From an uncultured Woeseiaceae bacterium (lineage in GTDB: Bacteria > Pseudomonadota > Gammaproteobacteria > Steroidobacterales > Woeseiaceae), in NCBI GenBank assembly GCA_947259985.1, contig CAMYOJ010000051.1:1-64000 (forward strand): a DNA stretch of 64,000 nt. Direction: 5' to 3'. Each line of letters opens with the position of its first letter. The stretch's first letter is position 1. The notes under the pieces were generated by a model. That model did no database searches, was not told where the DNA came from, and was given only the letters and a program-made list of their open reading frames with translations. A program made the translations under genes and the position numbers. Shown here in pieces: positions 25,815 through 34,284 of this stretch.

Positions 25815-28800
25815 ATGCCTAAACAAATCCTGAAGATTATGCTCGCGAGCGCAACTGCCTCGCTGTTGTTCATCATCGGCACGGCCAGCGCGGACGATAC
25901 CGACGTTTACATCAATCCCGGGGCCGGGTTACCGGCGGGCAGCGAGCCAATGGTGATGTTCTCTCTCGACTACCGTCCGAACCTTGGCTCGACCGCATGC
26001 AACGGCAACGAGTGCGACACCCTGATCGCCGAGGGGTACATGGCGCCAACGGGGCCGTATACGTTCTTCGACGTACTGCGCGGTGCGTTGCGCAAGGTCT
26101 TCGACCCGCTCGAAGGCGTGCGCATTGGCCTGATGCTGAACCATGACAACAGGAACAACTGTGAAGGCTTTGGCCGAAGCGGTTGCAGTAATGGTGGTTA
26201 CATTGCGATGGGCTTCGATACCTTCGACGCCACCGACAGCAACGGCGCCAAAGCACGTTTTCATGGCATCCTCGATTCCATGCCGACGCCCGCGGGCAAT
26301 ATGAGTCACTCCTACCAGGGCAAGGAACTGTTCTTCGAGTTCTTTCGCTACCTGACGGGCCAGGGCGTCTACAACGCTCACAACGGCTTTACCGATTACA
26401 GCACCAGCAATACCAACAACCTGGACGTCGACCACCCGGCCATAGCCTGGGATCCGCTTATCGAGGTCGGTCCTCCGCACAGGCGCGACTACGTCAGCCC
26501 CATGGACGCGGCCGGGGCTTGCTCGAAGCTCTATACGGTCAACATGATGTTCCAGGTTTCCAACCAGGAAGACGATTCTGACGACGCGATCGAAGAGGCC
26601 GTAGCTTCAGGCGGCCTTGGCTCTGAACAACGCGAGTTCCCGGACGTTATCCAGTACCTCAATGACGCCGATCTCGCCAACGGCACCTACGGCACGGTCA
26701 CTGATCTCGACGACACGCAGAATGTCGTGTCGTACTTCATTGTCGACGAAACGAAGATCAATACGACGACCAAGGGCTACGCACGCGCCGGCGGTACCGG
26801 TCTGCCGCTGGCCCTCAGCGAGAACCCCGACATACTCGTCGCTACCCTGCAGGAAATCTTCAAGCAAATCCTGAGTGTCAGCACGACGTTTGTTGCGGCG
26901 TCGGTGCCGGTCAACGTATTCAACCGCGCCGAGATTACCGACAATGTTTACATCGCCCTGTTCCAGGTGGACGAACAAGCCAAACCCTACTGGGTCGGCA
27001 ACGTGAAAAAACTCAGGCTGGCCGGCGCCAACGACTCGACGTCCACCGGAGCACTCGTCGATGCCAACGACGTGCCTGCGATCGCTGCCGATGGACGCAT
27101 TCGATTCGATGCATTAACAGACTGGACGATTCCGGGCATGTTGCCGCCGCCCGACCTCGATGCAGGAGAAGTCGATGGCCGTGACGGCCGCGTGGTCAGT
27201 CGCGGTGGCGCCGGTCAACGTGTGCCCGGGTTCCTCGTGGGTAGCCCGCAGGAAGCAAACAGCCTGGGTGGCCGGACAATCTACTACGATCGCACGCCAA
27301 CATCGCTTTCCGCACTCAACGTCGACATGGTGACTGCAGCGGAACTGCAGGCCGACCTCAACGCCGCCACCAACGTCGAGGCGCAGGAACTGATAGCGTA
27401 CATGCGTGGCCTCGACGTGGACGATCTCGATGGCGACACGGAAACCAACGAGGCGCGCGACTGGATATTCGGCGACGCGCTGCACTCACGACCGCTGCCC
27501 CTCAACTACGGAGCGGTAAGCCCGTATTCCGAACCCGATAACCCGGCAATATACCTCGCGGTCGCTACCAACGATGGCCTGTTGCGCATGATTCGCAATA
27601 CCACGGGCGGCGGCACCCAGAGCGGCCAGGAAGTCTGGGCATTCGCACCGCGCGCCGCCATGGATAAGCAGCCGATCCTGCGTGCCAATGGCGTCGGCAC
27701 GAAGCACCCTTACACGATCGACGGGGCACCCGTCGCGTTCATGCTCGACGTGAACCGGGACGGCTCGATTATTTCGAGTGATGGCGATCGCGTATTTCTT
27801 TACGTCGGCATGCGTCGTGGTGGCAAGAACTACTACGCGTTCGACATTACGGATCCCGAGAACCCTGATCTCATGTGGACGATCTCCAAGGGCGGCGATT
27901 TCGCCGAACTGGGTTTTACGTTTTCTAATCCTCGTGTCGGGCTGGTCGACACGGCCAGCGGACCAAGGCCTGCCGTAATGTTCGCCGGCGGTTATGACAC
28001 CAACAAGGACGCACGCGGCGCCGTCGGCACCGACGATTCGGAAGGCAATGCCATTTACGTCGTCGACGCGGAAACGGGCGCGCTGATCTGGAAGGCCACG
28101 GGTGGTGGCGGCAGCGGTAGCGCGACCGTATTCAAGCATGCTGCGCTCGTCGACAGCATACCGTCAACCCTGTCCGTCGCCGACACAGACGGTGACGGCT
28201 TCACGGACAGGATCCTCGCTGGCGATACGGGCGGCAATATCTGGCGGGCCGACATTCAGGGCGACGACACGTCCAACTGGGAGCTGACGCTCCTGGCGTC
28301 CGTGGGGAGGCACGCTCCTGGCGCGTCAGGAGTTGCAACGGACCGGCGCTTTTTCCATCGTCCGGACCTCGTGCCGAGCAAAGACAGCGACGGCTTGTTC
28401 GACGGTGTCGTGATTGGTACCGGCAACCGGGCGGATCCCCTGGACAAGGGCGGGGTTGCCGAGAATTTCACCTACATGATCAAGGACCGGCACACGGCCG
28501 CGGGCAGCGGAGTCGATACGGGTCTCGATCACGATGATTTCGGCGACGTAACGAGCAACTGTATCCAGACGAGCGGCTGTTCCATCGATCTGGCGGACGG
28601 CTGGCGTCTCGGCATGACCGAGCCCGGAGAGAAGGTACTTGCGACGCCGTTGACGATCACCGGAAAGGTGTTTTTCACTTCATACCTGCCGCAGTCAGGT
28701 ACGGGAGCGACGGCCTGTTCACCCTCCGAAGGCGCTGGCCGACTGTATGCCGTGGCACTCCAGGACGCGACGGCCGTCATCAACTACAACTCGAGTGACG

Positions 28801-28994
28801 ATCTTCCGGGCAACCCGGACGAACCTAACAGCGACTCCGATCGCAGTGTCGAACTGCAATCGCTGGGCATACCGGCAGAGGTCGTCTCGGTGCCTCCCAA
28901 CAAGATCCTGCGCCCCGACCTGCAGATCGACAATATTGACGCAACCACTCGCTGGCGGACCTTCTGGTACCTCCAGGAAGACGCGGACCTTTGA
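25815..28994 (+). CDS. pilY1: PilY1-type pilus tip protein (PilC/PilY family)
   Basis: A 1059-residue exported protein with a signal peptide (to about 26, IIGTASA). The N-terminal part is variable, perhaps von Willebrand A-like (MVMFSLDYRPNLGS; DNRNNCEGFGRSG). The C-terminal half is a PilY1 beta-propeller: HSRPLPLNYGAVSPY, LAVATNDGLLRMI, EVWAFAPRAAM, VFLYVGMRRGGKNYYAFDI and the Ca-binding-like loop DTDGDGFTDR. PilY1 sits at the tip of the type IV pilus, controls retraction and serves in adhesion and surface sensing. Length is within the family range (about 1000-1200). It follows the minor pilins as in Pseudomonas. Its stop overlaps the TTG that opens the pilE frame, but the true pilE ATG is at 29006. 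Confidence 0.93.
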   Translation: MPKQILKIMLASATASLLFIIGTASADDTDVYINPGAGLPAGSEPMVMFSLDYRPNLGSTACNGNECDTLIAEGYMAPTGPYTFFDVLRGALRKVFDPLEGVRIGLMLNHDNRNNCEGFGRSGCSNGGYIAMGFDTFDATDSNGAKARFHGILDSMPTPAGNMSHSYQGKELFFEFFRYLTGQGVYNAHNGFTDYSTSNTNNLDVDHPAIAWDPLIEVGPPHRRDYVSPMDAAGACSKLYTVNMMFQVSNQEDDSDDAIEEAVASGGLGSEQREFPDVIQYLNDADLANGTYGTVTDLDDTQNVVSYFIVDETKINTTTKGYARAGGTGLPLALSENPDILVATLQEIFKQILSVSTTFVAASVPVNVFNRAEITDNVYIALFQVDEQAKPYWVGNVKKLRLAGANDSTSTGALVDANDVPAIAADGRIRFDALTDWTIPGMLPPPDLDAGEVDGRDGRVVSRGGAGQRVPGFLVGSPQEANSLGGRTIYYDRTPTSLSALNVDMVTAAELQADLNAATNVEAQELIAYMRGLDVDDLDGDTETNEARDWIFGDALHSRPLPLNYGAVSPYSEPDNPAIYLAVATNDGLLRMIRNTTGGGTQSGQEVWAFAPRAAMDKQPILRANGVGTKHPYTIDGAPVAFMLDVNRDGSIISSDGDRVFLYVGMRRGGKNYYAFDITDPENPDLMWTISKGGDFAELGFTFSNPRVGLVDTASGPRPAVMFAGGYDTNKDARGAVGTDDSEGNAIYVVDAETGALIWKATGGGGSGSATVFKHAALVDSIPSTLSVADTDGDGFTDRILAGDTGGNIWRADIQGDDTSNWELTLLASVGRHAPGASGVATDRRFFHRPDLVPSKDSDGLFDGVVIGTGNRADPLDKGGVAENFTYMIKDRHTAAGSGVDTGLDHDDFGDVTSNCIQTSGCSIDLADGWRLGMTEPGEKVLATPLTITGKVFFTSYLPQSGTGATACSPSEGAGRLYAVALQDATAVINYNSSDDLPGNPDEPNSDSDRSVELQSLGIPAEVVSVPPNKILRPDLQIDNIDATTRWRTFWYLQEDADL

Positions 28995-29005
28995 CGAGGC
29001 TATTC

Positions 29006-29446
29006 ATGACTACGAAAAAACAGACAGGGATTACGCTCGTCGAACTCATGATCGTCGTCGCGATTCTCGCCATTATTGCGGGCTTTGCCTACCCGTCGTA
29101 CATGCGCTACGTAGTGAACTCGAAGCGCACGGCTGCGACTTCCGCATTGCTGCAGATCGCTGACCGGCAGCAGCAGTTCTTCATGGACAACAAGACTTAC
29201 GCAAACGACCTGACGAACCTGGGTTTCGCAGCCAATCCGTGGGTAATAGCCGATGACGGCACTGCATCGACCACCGGCAGCTCGGAGAGTGTGTACTCGA
29301 TATCGCTGTCCAATGTCGCTGCGACGACCTATACGATCACGGCAGCGCCGCTGCACGGCCAGTTGCGTGACACTACATGCGGCAGCGTTACTCTCGATCA
29401 GGCCGGAACGCGTGGCGCCAGCACCGGCAGTGGCGACTGCTGGTAA
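29006..29446 (+). CDS. pilE: PilE-type type IV pilin
   Basis: A 146-residue prepilin. The leader MTTKKQTG is followed by ITLVELMIVVAILAIIAGFA with Glu5, then YPSYMRYVVNSKRTAATSAL and a C-terminal disulfide-loop-like pair (TTCGSVTLDQAG... GDCW). This is the PilE family found as the last gene of minor-pilin clusters. The ATG at 29006 gives a normal short leader, better than the TTG at 28991. It converges with the M16 protease gene (3 bp between stops). Confidence 0.92.
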   Translation: MTTKKQTGITLVELMIVVAILAIIAGFAYPSYMRYVVNSKRTAATSALLQIADRQQQFFMDNKTYANDLTNLGFAANPWVIADDGTASTTGSSESVYSISLSNVAATTYTITAAPLHGQLRDTTCGSVTLDQAGTRGASTGSGDCW

Positions 29447-29449
29447 ACG

Positions 29450-32176
29450 CTAGCGCAGCTTGTTGCCGAACGCGTCCCAGACTTCGACCTCGCCGTAATC
29501 GAGGGCGCGAACGCTGTCCTCGATTTTCTCGAGGTCGCCTACGACAACCCAGCTGATCTTCGCGGGATCGATCATTGCGCTGGCCCTGGCATCGACGCCA
29601 TCTACGGTCACGGCCTCGACCCTGTCGGCAGCCGACTGCGCGTAGTCGAACGGCAGTCCGTAACTGTCGGACGTGATGATGCTGCCAAGGAACCCGCGAT
29701 TGGTTGAAAACGATCCCGGCAGTGAACGTACCCGGTTGAGCTTCATGCGCTCGACCTCCTCCTGGGTGGCCGGGCGCGAAGATACGAACTCTTCGAATTC
29801 GCGAAATATTTCGCGCATGCTGTCAGCCGTCTTGTCCGTCTGCACCTGCCCGGCTGCCTGCAGTGCCATGTCGCCGCTCGTGTTGAGGTCGATGCCCGAC
29901 CGGTAGCCGTACGACCAGCCCTTATCCTCGCGCAGATTCATGTTGAGCCGCGATTCGAAGTTGCCACCGAGGACTGTGTTCATGATAGAGATCTCGGTCC
30001 AGGTGCTGGCGTCATAGGGAGCGACGGCGTGTCCGGCTACGATCGTGCTGGAAGCGGCACCCGGGTAGTCAACCAGGATCACCCGACGACGCGGCTCCTG
30101 TGCTTCACCGACAGGCTGCAGCGCCGAATCGGCTGTTGCATTCCATCGGCCGAACGCCCTGTTGACGGCAGTTTTTGCCTCGTCGAGTCCGATATCGCCA
30201 ATCATGTACACGGTCATGTTGTCGGGCGTGATTTCATTCTTGTGAAAATCCTGCAACCTGGTGCTGTCGACCTGCTGCAGCAATTCGGGCGTCCACACGG
30301 CGCCCATGGGCGTGTCGGGCCCGTAAATCACGCGATCGAACAGGCTGCGCGCGGCACCCGCGGGAGCATTCTCGAGATTGCTCAGGTAGGCCGCGATTCG
30401 CGCTTTCAGTTTGCCGAGCTCTTCGTCCGGGAACGTCGGGTTGCGCAGCATTTCGGCAGCCAACTCGAGCGACGGCTCGAGATAAGCATGCAATATGCGA
30501 TAGCCAAAAGAGCTGCGCTCGACGCCATCCTGGAAGGCGCCTCGCATGGCGATCTCGTCACGTGCCGCGGCCAGTTCATTTGCATCGTACTTCCTGGTGC
30601 CCTTGTCCATGAGGCCGAAAACGAAGGCGGCAAGCCCGGGCGCGTCGGCGGGGGCCGCCATGCTGCCGGTGTCGATCTGGATCGATACGTCGACGAGCGG
30701 CACGCTGCCACGCGTCGCGACCACGACCGTCATGCCATTGTCCAGTGTGGCAGTCTCGATCTCGGGAAAGTTGATGCGCGATTTCGTCGACACCGGGGGA
30801 ATCGTCGAGCGGTCGACGCCAGCATCCACGCTCTTGTAATCCGGGAACGGATCAACGGTCAGCTGGTAGTGGCCGCGCGTGAGCCAGCGCCCGGCGACCT
30901 GCCTGATTTCTTCGGCAGTGGCGGCGTTGAGCCATGCGAGTTCCGTGTTGATGAACAAGGGGTCGTCGGAGTACAGGAATCCTTCGGCGAGCAGGCGACC
31001 GATCGATGCGCCCGTTTCGAGTGCTCCGAGCATTATCATGTTGATGCGCAACTTGGCGTTTTCGACGATCTGGCTGTCCGGGCCGCTTTGCAGGTATTCG
31101 TCGATCGTGTCGTCGACGACCGCCAGGACTTCGTCAGGCGACACGTTGGGGCGCAGGTCGATCGTCAGCGAGTACTCGCCGCTCAGCAAGCGGCCGTAGG
31201 CGCTTCCAGTGACACGCGTTGCAAGCTGCAACTCATCGACGAGCTTCCTTTGCAGCGGCGAGTTCTTGTTGCCCGCCAGCGAATCGTTGACGAGGTACAT
31301 GAGCGACGTGTCCTTGTCGTTGAGCCCGGGCAACGCCCAGACGCGTGTAATCCGCGTCTGGCCCACCCGGTCGTACATGACTTCCTCGCGGTTCTCGGCG
31401 AGCTCCGGCACCCACTTTTGCGGATACGACAGCGGTTCGCCCGCAGGCGCCCCGCTGAAATAGTGCTGCACCTTGCTCTTCGCGTCTTCGAGGCTGACAT
31501 CGCCGGCCAGGACCAGCACGACGTTCGACGCGCCGTAGTAGGTGTTGAACCACTCGTGCACGTCCTCGAGAGACGCCGCATCGAGATCCTCCATCGAGCC
31601 GATAATCGAGTGCCGGTAGGGGTGATCCGGTGGGTACAGGCCCGCACGGATCTTGTCGCCCATTTGCGCGTACGGGCGCGTCTCGCGTTGCCGCTTTTCG
31701 TTCTGCACGACGCCACGCTGTTCGTCGAGCGCGTCCTGGGATACGGCGCCCAGCAAATGCGCCATGCGATCGCTTTCCATCCACAGCGCCATGTCGAGCG
31801 CTCCGCTGGGAACGGTCGCGTAGTAGTTGGTGCGGTCTTCCGAAGTCGTGCCATTCATGCCGGTCGCCCCGGCATCGGAAAACGGCGAGAAGTACTCGCC
31901 TTCGCGATTTTCGGTGCCCTGGAACATCAGGTGTTCGAACAGATGCGCGAAACCCGTCTTGCCTGCAGGCTCATCTTTCGAGCCCACTGCATACCACATG
32001 CCCACGAATACCGTGGGCGTCGAGTGATCGGAATGCACGAGGACGGTCAGGCCGTTGTCGAGCGTGAACATCTCGTAGGGGATATCGACTTGCGTTGCAA
32101 TTGCATCCGTAGCCTTCGCGCCCGGAACGAACGCAAAGAGGAGCATCAACGCAAGCAATGGCTTGCGACTGGTCAC
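29450..32176 (-). CDS. M16 family zinc metallopeptidase, fused two-domain form
   Basis: A 908-residue exported protease with signal peptide (to about 22). The N-terminal catalytic half has the inverted zinc motif HLFEH in GKTGFAHLFEHLMFQGTEN and the downstream Glu of the RGVVQNEKRQRE region. The C-terminal half (about 470-880) repeats the fold without the motif, as in pitrilysin-like M16 enzymes. Conserved MALWMESDRMAHLL and YGASNVVLVLAGDV are present. It degrades peptides in the periplasm. The GTG start at 32176 lies 27 bp after the DUF302 stop on the same strand, so read-through from the sulfide regulator operon is possible. Confidence 0.93.
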   Translation of the reverse strand: MTSRKPLLALMLLFAFVPGAKATDAIATQVDIPYEMFTLDNGLTVLVHSDHSTPTVFVGMWYAVGSKDEPAGKTGFAHLFEHLMFQGTENREGEYFSPFSDAGATGMNGTTSEDRTNYYATVPSGALDMALWMESDRMAHLLGAVSQDALDEQRGVVQNEKRQRETRPYAQMGDKIRAGLYPPDHPYRHSIIGSMEDLDAASLEDVHEWFNTYYGASNVVLVLAGDVSLEDAKSKVQHYFSGAPAGEPLSYPQKWVPELAENREEVMYDRVGQTRITRVWALPGLNDKDTSLMYLVNDSLAGNKNSPLQRKLVDELQLATRVTGSAYGRLLSGEYSLTIDLRPNVSPDEVLAVVDDTIDEYLQSGPDSQIVENAKLRINMIMLGALETGASIGRLLAEGFLYSDDPLFINTELAWLNAATAEEIRQVAGRWLTRGHYQLTVDPFPDYKSVDAGVDRSTIPPVSTKSRINFPEIETATLDNGMTVVVATRGSVPLVDVSIQIDTGSMAAPADAPGLAAFVFGLMDKGTRKYDANELAAARDEIAMRGAFQDGVERSSFGYRILHAYLEPSLELAAEMLRNPTFPDEELGKLKARIAAYLSNLENAPAGAARSLFDRVIYGPDTPMGAVWTPELLQQVDSTRLQDFHKNEITPDNMTVYMIGDIGLDEAKTAVNRAFGRWNATADSALQPVGEAQEPRRRVILVDYPGAASSTIVAGHAVAPYDASTWTEISIMNTVLGGNFESRLNMNLREDKGWSYGYRSGIDLNTSGDMALQAAGQVQTDKTADSMREIFREFEEFVSSRPATQEEVERMKLNRVRSLPGSFSTNRGFLGSIITSDSYGLPFDYAQSAADRVEAVTVDGVDARASAMIDPAKISWVVVGDLEKIEDSVRALDYGEVEVWDAFGNKLR

Positions 32177-32203
32177 GGGGAGGCCCTCGTTGTCTGTGTT
32201 GTC

Positions 32204-32557
32204 TTACAGTGCGGCAAGCACTACACCCGGGTCATTGACGAGCGAGAAAACGCTTTGCGGGTCCATGAAGTCGATATGCACGGCGCCCTCTTTGTCCTCG
32301 CGAACGACAACATTGCAGGGCATCAGCAAGCCGATGTCTTCGACGGCCGAAATCGCCTGGAAAGCATGCGCAGGACTGCAGGCACCGAGTATCCGGTAGC
32401 GCGGCATGTCCTTATCGAGCTTCTCCTTCATCTTCGCCGCAACGTCAATATCCGACAGTACTCCGAAACCTTCCTTCTGGAGTTCTGCCGTTACCGTTTC
32501 GATCGCGTCGTCGAAAGACAGTTCAACCGTTTTTCCGAATCCGAAGTCCGAGCTCAT
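32204..32557 (-). CDS. DUF302 family protein
   Basis: A 117-residue protein with the DUF302 fold: the start FGKTVELSFDDAIETVTAEL, then EGFGVLSDIDVAAKMKEKL and the conserved YRILGACSPAHAFQAI and VGLLMPCNVVV-like LLMPCNVVVRED. Two Cys (in GACSPA and MPCNVV) are typical. DUF302 proteins often sit beside sulfide or thiosulfate oxidation genes; the function is not proven. Its start overlaps the stop of the ArsR-type regulator by 4 bp, so the two are cotranscribed. Confidence 0.92.
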   Translation of the reverse strand: MSSDFGFGKTVELSFDDAIETVTAELQKEGFGVLSDIDVAAKMKEKLDKDMPRYRILGACSPAHAFQAISAVEDIGLLMPCNVVVREDKEGAVHIDFMDPQSVFSLVNDPGVVLAAL

Positions 32558-32925
32558 GATTTTGGTTCCTTTAGATCGCAGGCCGGCGTACCGCAGTAGA
32601 TGTCGTGGAGGAGGTGAATCACGCGGTCCGCCGGCCCATTGGTGAGTGAGTAAAAAATGGTTTGTGACTCGCGCCGGGTCGTAACGAGCCCCTGTTGGCG
32701 AAGTCGGGCAAGCTGTTGCGACAGGGCGGACTGGCTCAACGGGATGATCTCGTTGAGATCGCTCACGGAGCGTTCACCCTCGGTGAGCATGCAGAGAATC
32801 ATGAGGCGGCTCTCGTTGCCCAGCGCCTTCATGAGCCCCGCAGCATCCGCCGCATGCTCCTGCATATCACTGGCCGGATGCTCGCTAACCTCCTGATGAT
32901 CATCGATTTTCTGGTGCGCATTCAT
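32554..32925 (-). CDS. ArsR-family regulator of the BigR/SqrR persulfide-sensing type
   Basis: A winged-helix repressor of 123 residues from the ATG at 32925 (126 from an in-frame GTG at 32934). The recognition helix region is PLSQSALSQQLARLRQQGLV and the wing RRESQTIFYSL. Cys48 in RLMILCMLTEG and Cys114 in HDIYCG (numbering from the GTG) match the two redox cysteines of BigR/SqrR, which form a polysulfide bridge when sulfide-derived persulfides build up, releasing DNA. A third Cys (119) follows. The gene is divergent from a sulfide:quinone oxidoreductase and overlaps DUF302, the expected neighbourhood for a sulfide-responsive switch. Confidence 0.87.
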   Translation of the reverse strand: MNAHQKIDDHQEVSEHPASDMQEHAADAAGLMKALGNESRLMILCMLTEGERSVSDLNEIIPLSQSALSQQLARLRQQGLVTTRRESQTIFYSLTNGPADRVIHLLHDIYCGTPACDLKEPKS

Positions 32926-32970
32926 AGCGGTCACCCAGTTCCGCCGCGGTTAACACACAATATAGTGGAT

Positions 32971-32996
32971 TCTAATTTAGAAGTCTATAAATTAGA
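32971..32996. promoter_or_regulatory. Operator-like inverted repeat between regulator and sqr
   Basis: TCTAATTTA (32971-32979) and TAAATTAGA (32988-32996) are perfect 9-bp inverted arms with an 8-bp spacer in an AT-rich island between the divergent ArsR-type regulator and sqr. Size and symmetry fit the winged-helix operators of the BigR/SqrR class. Its place about 45-75 bp upstream of both starts would allow control of both promoters. Confidence 0.7.
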
Positions 32997-33042
32997 CTTT
33001 GCTACTATATTGTAATATCGTGAGCGCAGCAGAAAAGGGGAG

Positions 33043-34284
33043 GTGCAAGAAGTTTACGAACTCAGGAAAGAGCTCGACCGGCAGCACGAGATCGTCCTCG
33101 TCGGCGACTCGGACCACTTCGAATTCACGCCGTCGAACCCGTGGGTGGCGGTTGGCTGGCGCAAGCCGAAGCAGATCAAGGTCGATCTCCCCGATACGAT
33201 GAAGAAACACGGTATCGAGTTCCATGGACAAGGCGTCAAACGCCTGAATCCTGAAAGCAATCGCCTCGAACTCAACGACGAAACGACCGTCGAGTATGAT
33301 TACCTCGTCATCGCTACCGGGCCGAAACTCGCGTTCGAGGAAGTGGAAGGACTCGGCCCTGATGGCGGCCACACGCAGTCTGTCTGCAAGACCGGGCACG
33401 CGGAATCATCCTTTACCGACTTCGAAGCACTCGTCAAGAACCCGGGGCCCGTCGTCGTCGGTGCGGCGCCGATGGCCTCGTGCTTCGGACCCGCCTACGA
33501 ATACATTTTCATCCTCGATACGGAACTCAAGAAGCGAAAGATGCGCGACAAGGTGCCGATGCACTTCGTGACTCCTGAGCCCTACATCGGTCATCTCGGC
33601 CTCGACGGTGTCGGTGACACCAAGAGTCTCATGGAATCCGAATTCCGCGACCGTCATATCCAGTGGACCACGAACGCGAAGATCACGAAGGTCGGCGATG
33701 GCACGATGGAGTTCACCGAGGTGGACGAAGACGGGAACGACAAGAAGCAACACGAGCTGCCGTTCAAGCATTCCATGATCCTGCCCGCTTTCAAGGGCGT
33801 CGATGCCGTCATGGACATCGAAGGCCTGACCAATCCGCGTGGCTTTATTCTCATTGACGACCACCAGCGTAATCCGACGTACAAGAATATCTACGCGGTC
33901 GGTGTCTGCGTCGCCATCCCGCCCGTCGGACCGACCCCCGTCGCAACGGGCGCTCCGAAGACGGGCTACATGATCGAGTCCATGGTAACGGCGACGACTC
34001 ACAACATTGCCGCCGAACTCAGGGGTGGCGAGCCTGACGAGCGCGGCACGTGGAACGCGGTCTGCCTGGCTGACTTCGGCGATACGGGCGTTGCATTCGT
34101 CGCACTGCCACAGATACCACCACGCAATACCAACTGGGCATCGCGTGGCAAGTGGGTACACCTCGCGAAAATCGCTTACGAGAAGTACTTCCTGCACAAG
34201 GTACGCACGGCGAAGACAGAGCCTTACTACGAAAAGACGATCATGAAGCTGATCGGCGTCGAACGTCTGAAAGAATCCCGCTAG
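33043..34284 (+). CDS. sqr: Sulfide:quinone oxidoreductase, N-terminal FAD-binding loop missing
   Basis: A 413-residue flavoprotein. Matches to SQR are strong: DHFEFTPSNPWVAVGWRKP, YDYLVIATGPKL, SVCKTGHAESS, GAAPMASCFGPAYEY, NIYAVGVCVAIPPVGPTPVA, and the three Cys expected of SQR (in SVCKTG, ASCFGP and GVCVAI). The enzyme oxidises sulfide and passes electrons to the quinone pool. However, the N terminus starts only at QEVYELRKELD; the first beta strand and the GxGxxG dinucleotide-binding loop that precede YELRKEL in relatives are absent. A different frame just upstream (GTG at 33020, MSAAEK) looks like the real start, so a segment of roughly 50 bp seems lost near 33040 with a frameshift. As written the protein could not bind FAD. 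Confidence 0.88.
   Translation: MQEVYELRKELDRQHEIVLVGDSDHFEFTPSNPWVAVGWRKPKQIKVDLPDTMKKHGIEFHGQGVKRLNPESNRLELNDETTVEYDYLVIATGPKLAFEEVEGLGPDGGHTQSVCKTGHAESSFTDFEALVKNPGPVVVGAAPMASCFGPAYEYIFILDTELKKRKMRDKVPMHFVTPEPYIGHLGLDGVGDTKSLMESEFRDRHIQWTTNAKITKVGDGTMEFTEVDEDGNDKKQHELPFKHSMILPAFKGVDAVMDIEGLTNPRGFILIDDHQRNPTYKNIYAVGVCVAIPPVGPTPVATGAPKTGYMIESMVTATTHNIAAELRGGEPDERGTWNAVCLADFGDTGVAFVALPQIPPRNTNWASRGKWVHLAKIAYEKYFLHKVRTAKTEPYYEKTIMKLIGVERLKESR

Noticed and set aside
30029-32599. Long 856-codon plus-strand frame across the M16 protease gene
   Set aside because: It is Arg/His-rich antisense sequence of a clear protease gene, as expected from high-GC codon bias; no start signal or domain.
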